Shown piece by piece: positions 5,962-6,457 of a DNA stretch of 6,457 nt; positions within the stretch are counted from its first letter, which is position 1; every line of letters starts with the position of its first letter. The stretch is from an uncultured Lachnospiraceae bacterium (GTDB taxonomy: Bacteria; Bacillota; Clostridia; Lachnospirales; Lachnospiraceae), in NCBI GenBank assembly GCA_910589635.1, contig CAJUTD010000121.1, positions 1-6,457 of the forward strand. The letters are read 5' to 3'. The translations under genes and the position numbers were made by a program. The notes below the pieces were generated by a model. The model did no database searches, was not told where the DNA came from, and saw only the letters and a list, made by a program, of their open reading frames with translations.

Positions 5962-5980
5962 GCTGTCATGAACAGACAGC
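5962..5980 (+). other. Small hairpin between the LysR gene and the downstream small gene
   Basis: GCTGTC (5962-5967) and GACAGC (5975-5980) form a 6-bp stem with a 7-base loop in the 104-base spacer. No U-tract follows, so it is not a convincing terminator. It may be an attenuator, a processing site, or chance. I see no secure separate promoter for the downstream gene, so readthrough from the LysR gene is possible. Confidence 0.3.
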
Positions 5981-6028
5981 GGCCACTGACCATACATTTA
6001 ACTTTTGTATAGAAAGGAGATTTGAATT

Positions 6029-6292
6029 ATGAAACTTTTTAACGTAAAAGACACAGAAGAATTTTTTAAAGTTGTAGACCAGTGCAAAGGCACCGTGGAG
6101 CTGGTCTCCTCACAAGGCGACCGCCTGAACCTGAAATCCCAGCTCACCAAATATATCACTATCACCAATCTTTTCAGTGATGAATCTATGATTAAAGAGC
6201 TGGAATTGGTAGCTTACGATCCGGAGGATGCTGACCGTTTAATGAAATACATGTTCGGCACTGACAAATTCCCTGGACCGACTACACCGTAA
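6029..6292 (+). CDS. Small conserved-looking protein, HPr/Crh-like fold without the active-site histidine
   Basis: This is an 87-residue soluble protein with no signal peptide or membrane segment. The ATG follows AAAGGAGA (6013-6020) by 8 bases, a strong site. The residue pattern follows the HPr phosphocarrier fold: helix EEFFKVVDQC (10-19), strand GTVELVSS, then LNLKS (33-37), which matches the VNLKS around Ser46 of HPr, a second helix region, strand KELELVAY (57-64) and final helix EDADRLMKYM (66-75). Counting back 31 residues from Ser37 gives Val6, so the HARPA segment with His15 of HPr is absent and PEP-dependent phosphotransfer is not expected. This resembles the regulatory paralogue Crh, which keeps Ser46 but not His15. 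The fold assignment is my inference from pattern and not a search result. The GTDKFPGPTTP tail is not part of HPr. It is co-directional with the LysR-type gene and ends before a strong terminator. Confidence 0.8.
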   Translation: MKLFNVKDTEEFFKVVDQCKGTVELVSSQGDRLNLKSQLTKYITITNLFSDESMIKELELVAYDPEDADRLMKYMFGTDKFPGPTTP

Positions 6293-6302
6293 TGGGTAAA
6301 AA

Positions 6303-6385
6303 ACATTTATGAGGCTGTCGCACGAAGCAATTAATAAAGTTTTCACCCGTTCAAAAGGTTTCCATTGCGAAGCAATGTAAACAAT
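6303..6385. other. Non-coding spacer with a short hairpin and a direct repeat
   Basis: The stretch between the 87-residue gene and the terminal palindrome holds CATTGC-GAA-GCAATG (6363-6377), a 6-bp hairpin with a 3-base loop. CGAAGCAAT occurs at both 6323-6331 and 6368-6376. GAGGCTGTCGCA at 6311-6322 is a sequence type I associate with repeated intergenic or insertion-sequence boundary DNA in Firmicutes, but no transposase is present. No open frame here looks coding. Confidence 0.35.
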
Positions 6386-6437
6386 ATGCACAAAAATCAC
6401 TCTGGGAAGCTAGCTTCCCAGAGTGATTTTTGTGCAT
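6386..6437. terminator. Perfect 52-bp palindrome, bidirectional intrinsic terminator
   Basis: Positions 6386-6411 and 6412-6437 are exact reverse complements with no spacer between them. The core AAGCTAGCTT is flanked by GC-rich CTCTGGG/CCCAGAG, and outside that AAAAATCA/TGATTTTT provides a U-tract on each strand. The transcript would fold with a 4-base CTAG loop and a stem of more than 20 bp. It should end transcription of the 87-residue gene and of any convergent gene beyond the window. Confidence 0.85.
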
Positions 6438-6457
6438 TCTGTCTTTGCCGCATGAGC

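Overview
The window looks like a low-to-moderate GC Firmicutes chromosome, probably a gut-type Clostridia (Lachnospiraceae-like). The reasons are strong AGGAGG-type ribosome binding sites, SigA-type promoters, intrinsic terminators and the protein families present. The genus cannot be named from the sequence alone.

Layout. Positions 1-498 hold the C-terminal third of a MATE-family multidrug efflux transporter that starts outside the window and ends at an intrinsic terminator (502-553). Positions 778-3769 and 3901-4572 form a phosphate module. A Na+/phosphate cotransporter with a C-terminal PhoU-like domain (778-2454, +) converges on a PhoR-like histidine kinase (2420-3769, -) and a PhoB-like response regulator (3901-4572, -). 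The transporter is preceded by TTTACA repeats at 11-bp spacing, which look like a Pho box (692-730). The two convergent reading frames overlap by 35 bp, with a near-perfect palindrome inside the overlap. The regulator-kinase gap carries three imperfect ~37-bp tandem units.

The 4573-5009 region is much busier than a simple spacer. On the minus strand there are two unannotated small frames. One of 58 codons has a stop codon that overlaps the PhoB-like start codon (ATGA). One of 26 codons sits behind a perfect AAGGAGG. On the plus strand a consensus promoter (TTGACA-N17-TATAAT) is covered by an 11-bp-arm inverted repeat, and an oppositely directed promoter-like sequence lies only about 20 bp away. 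These two promoters would compete, with the LysR-family gene (5010-5924, +) on one side and the small frames plus phoB/phoR on the other.

Downstream of the LysR-type regulator is an 87-residue protein (6029-6292) that I read as an HPr/Crh-like fold keeping a serine-46-like LKS motif but lacking the phosphorylatable histidine. It is followed by a perfect 52-bp palindrome acting as a bidirectional terminator.

Best candidates for something undescribed are the compact opposed promoter/operator with the two small minus-strand frames leading into phoB, and the His-less HPr-like protein next to the LysR-type regulator. All functional statements are inferred from sequence; no database search was possible.
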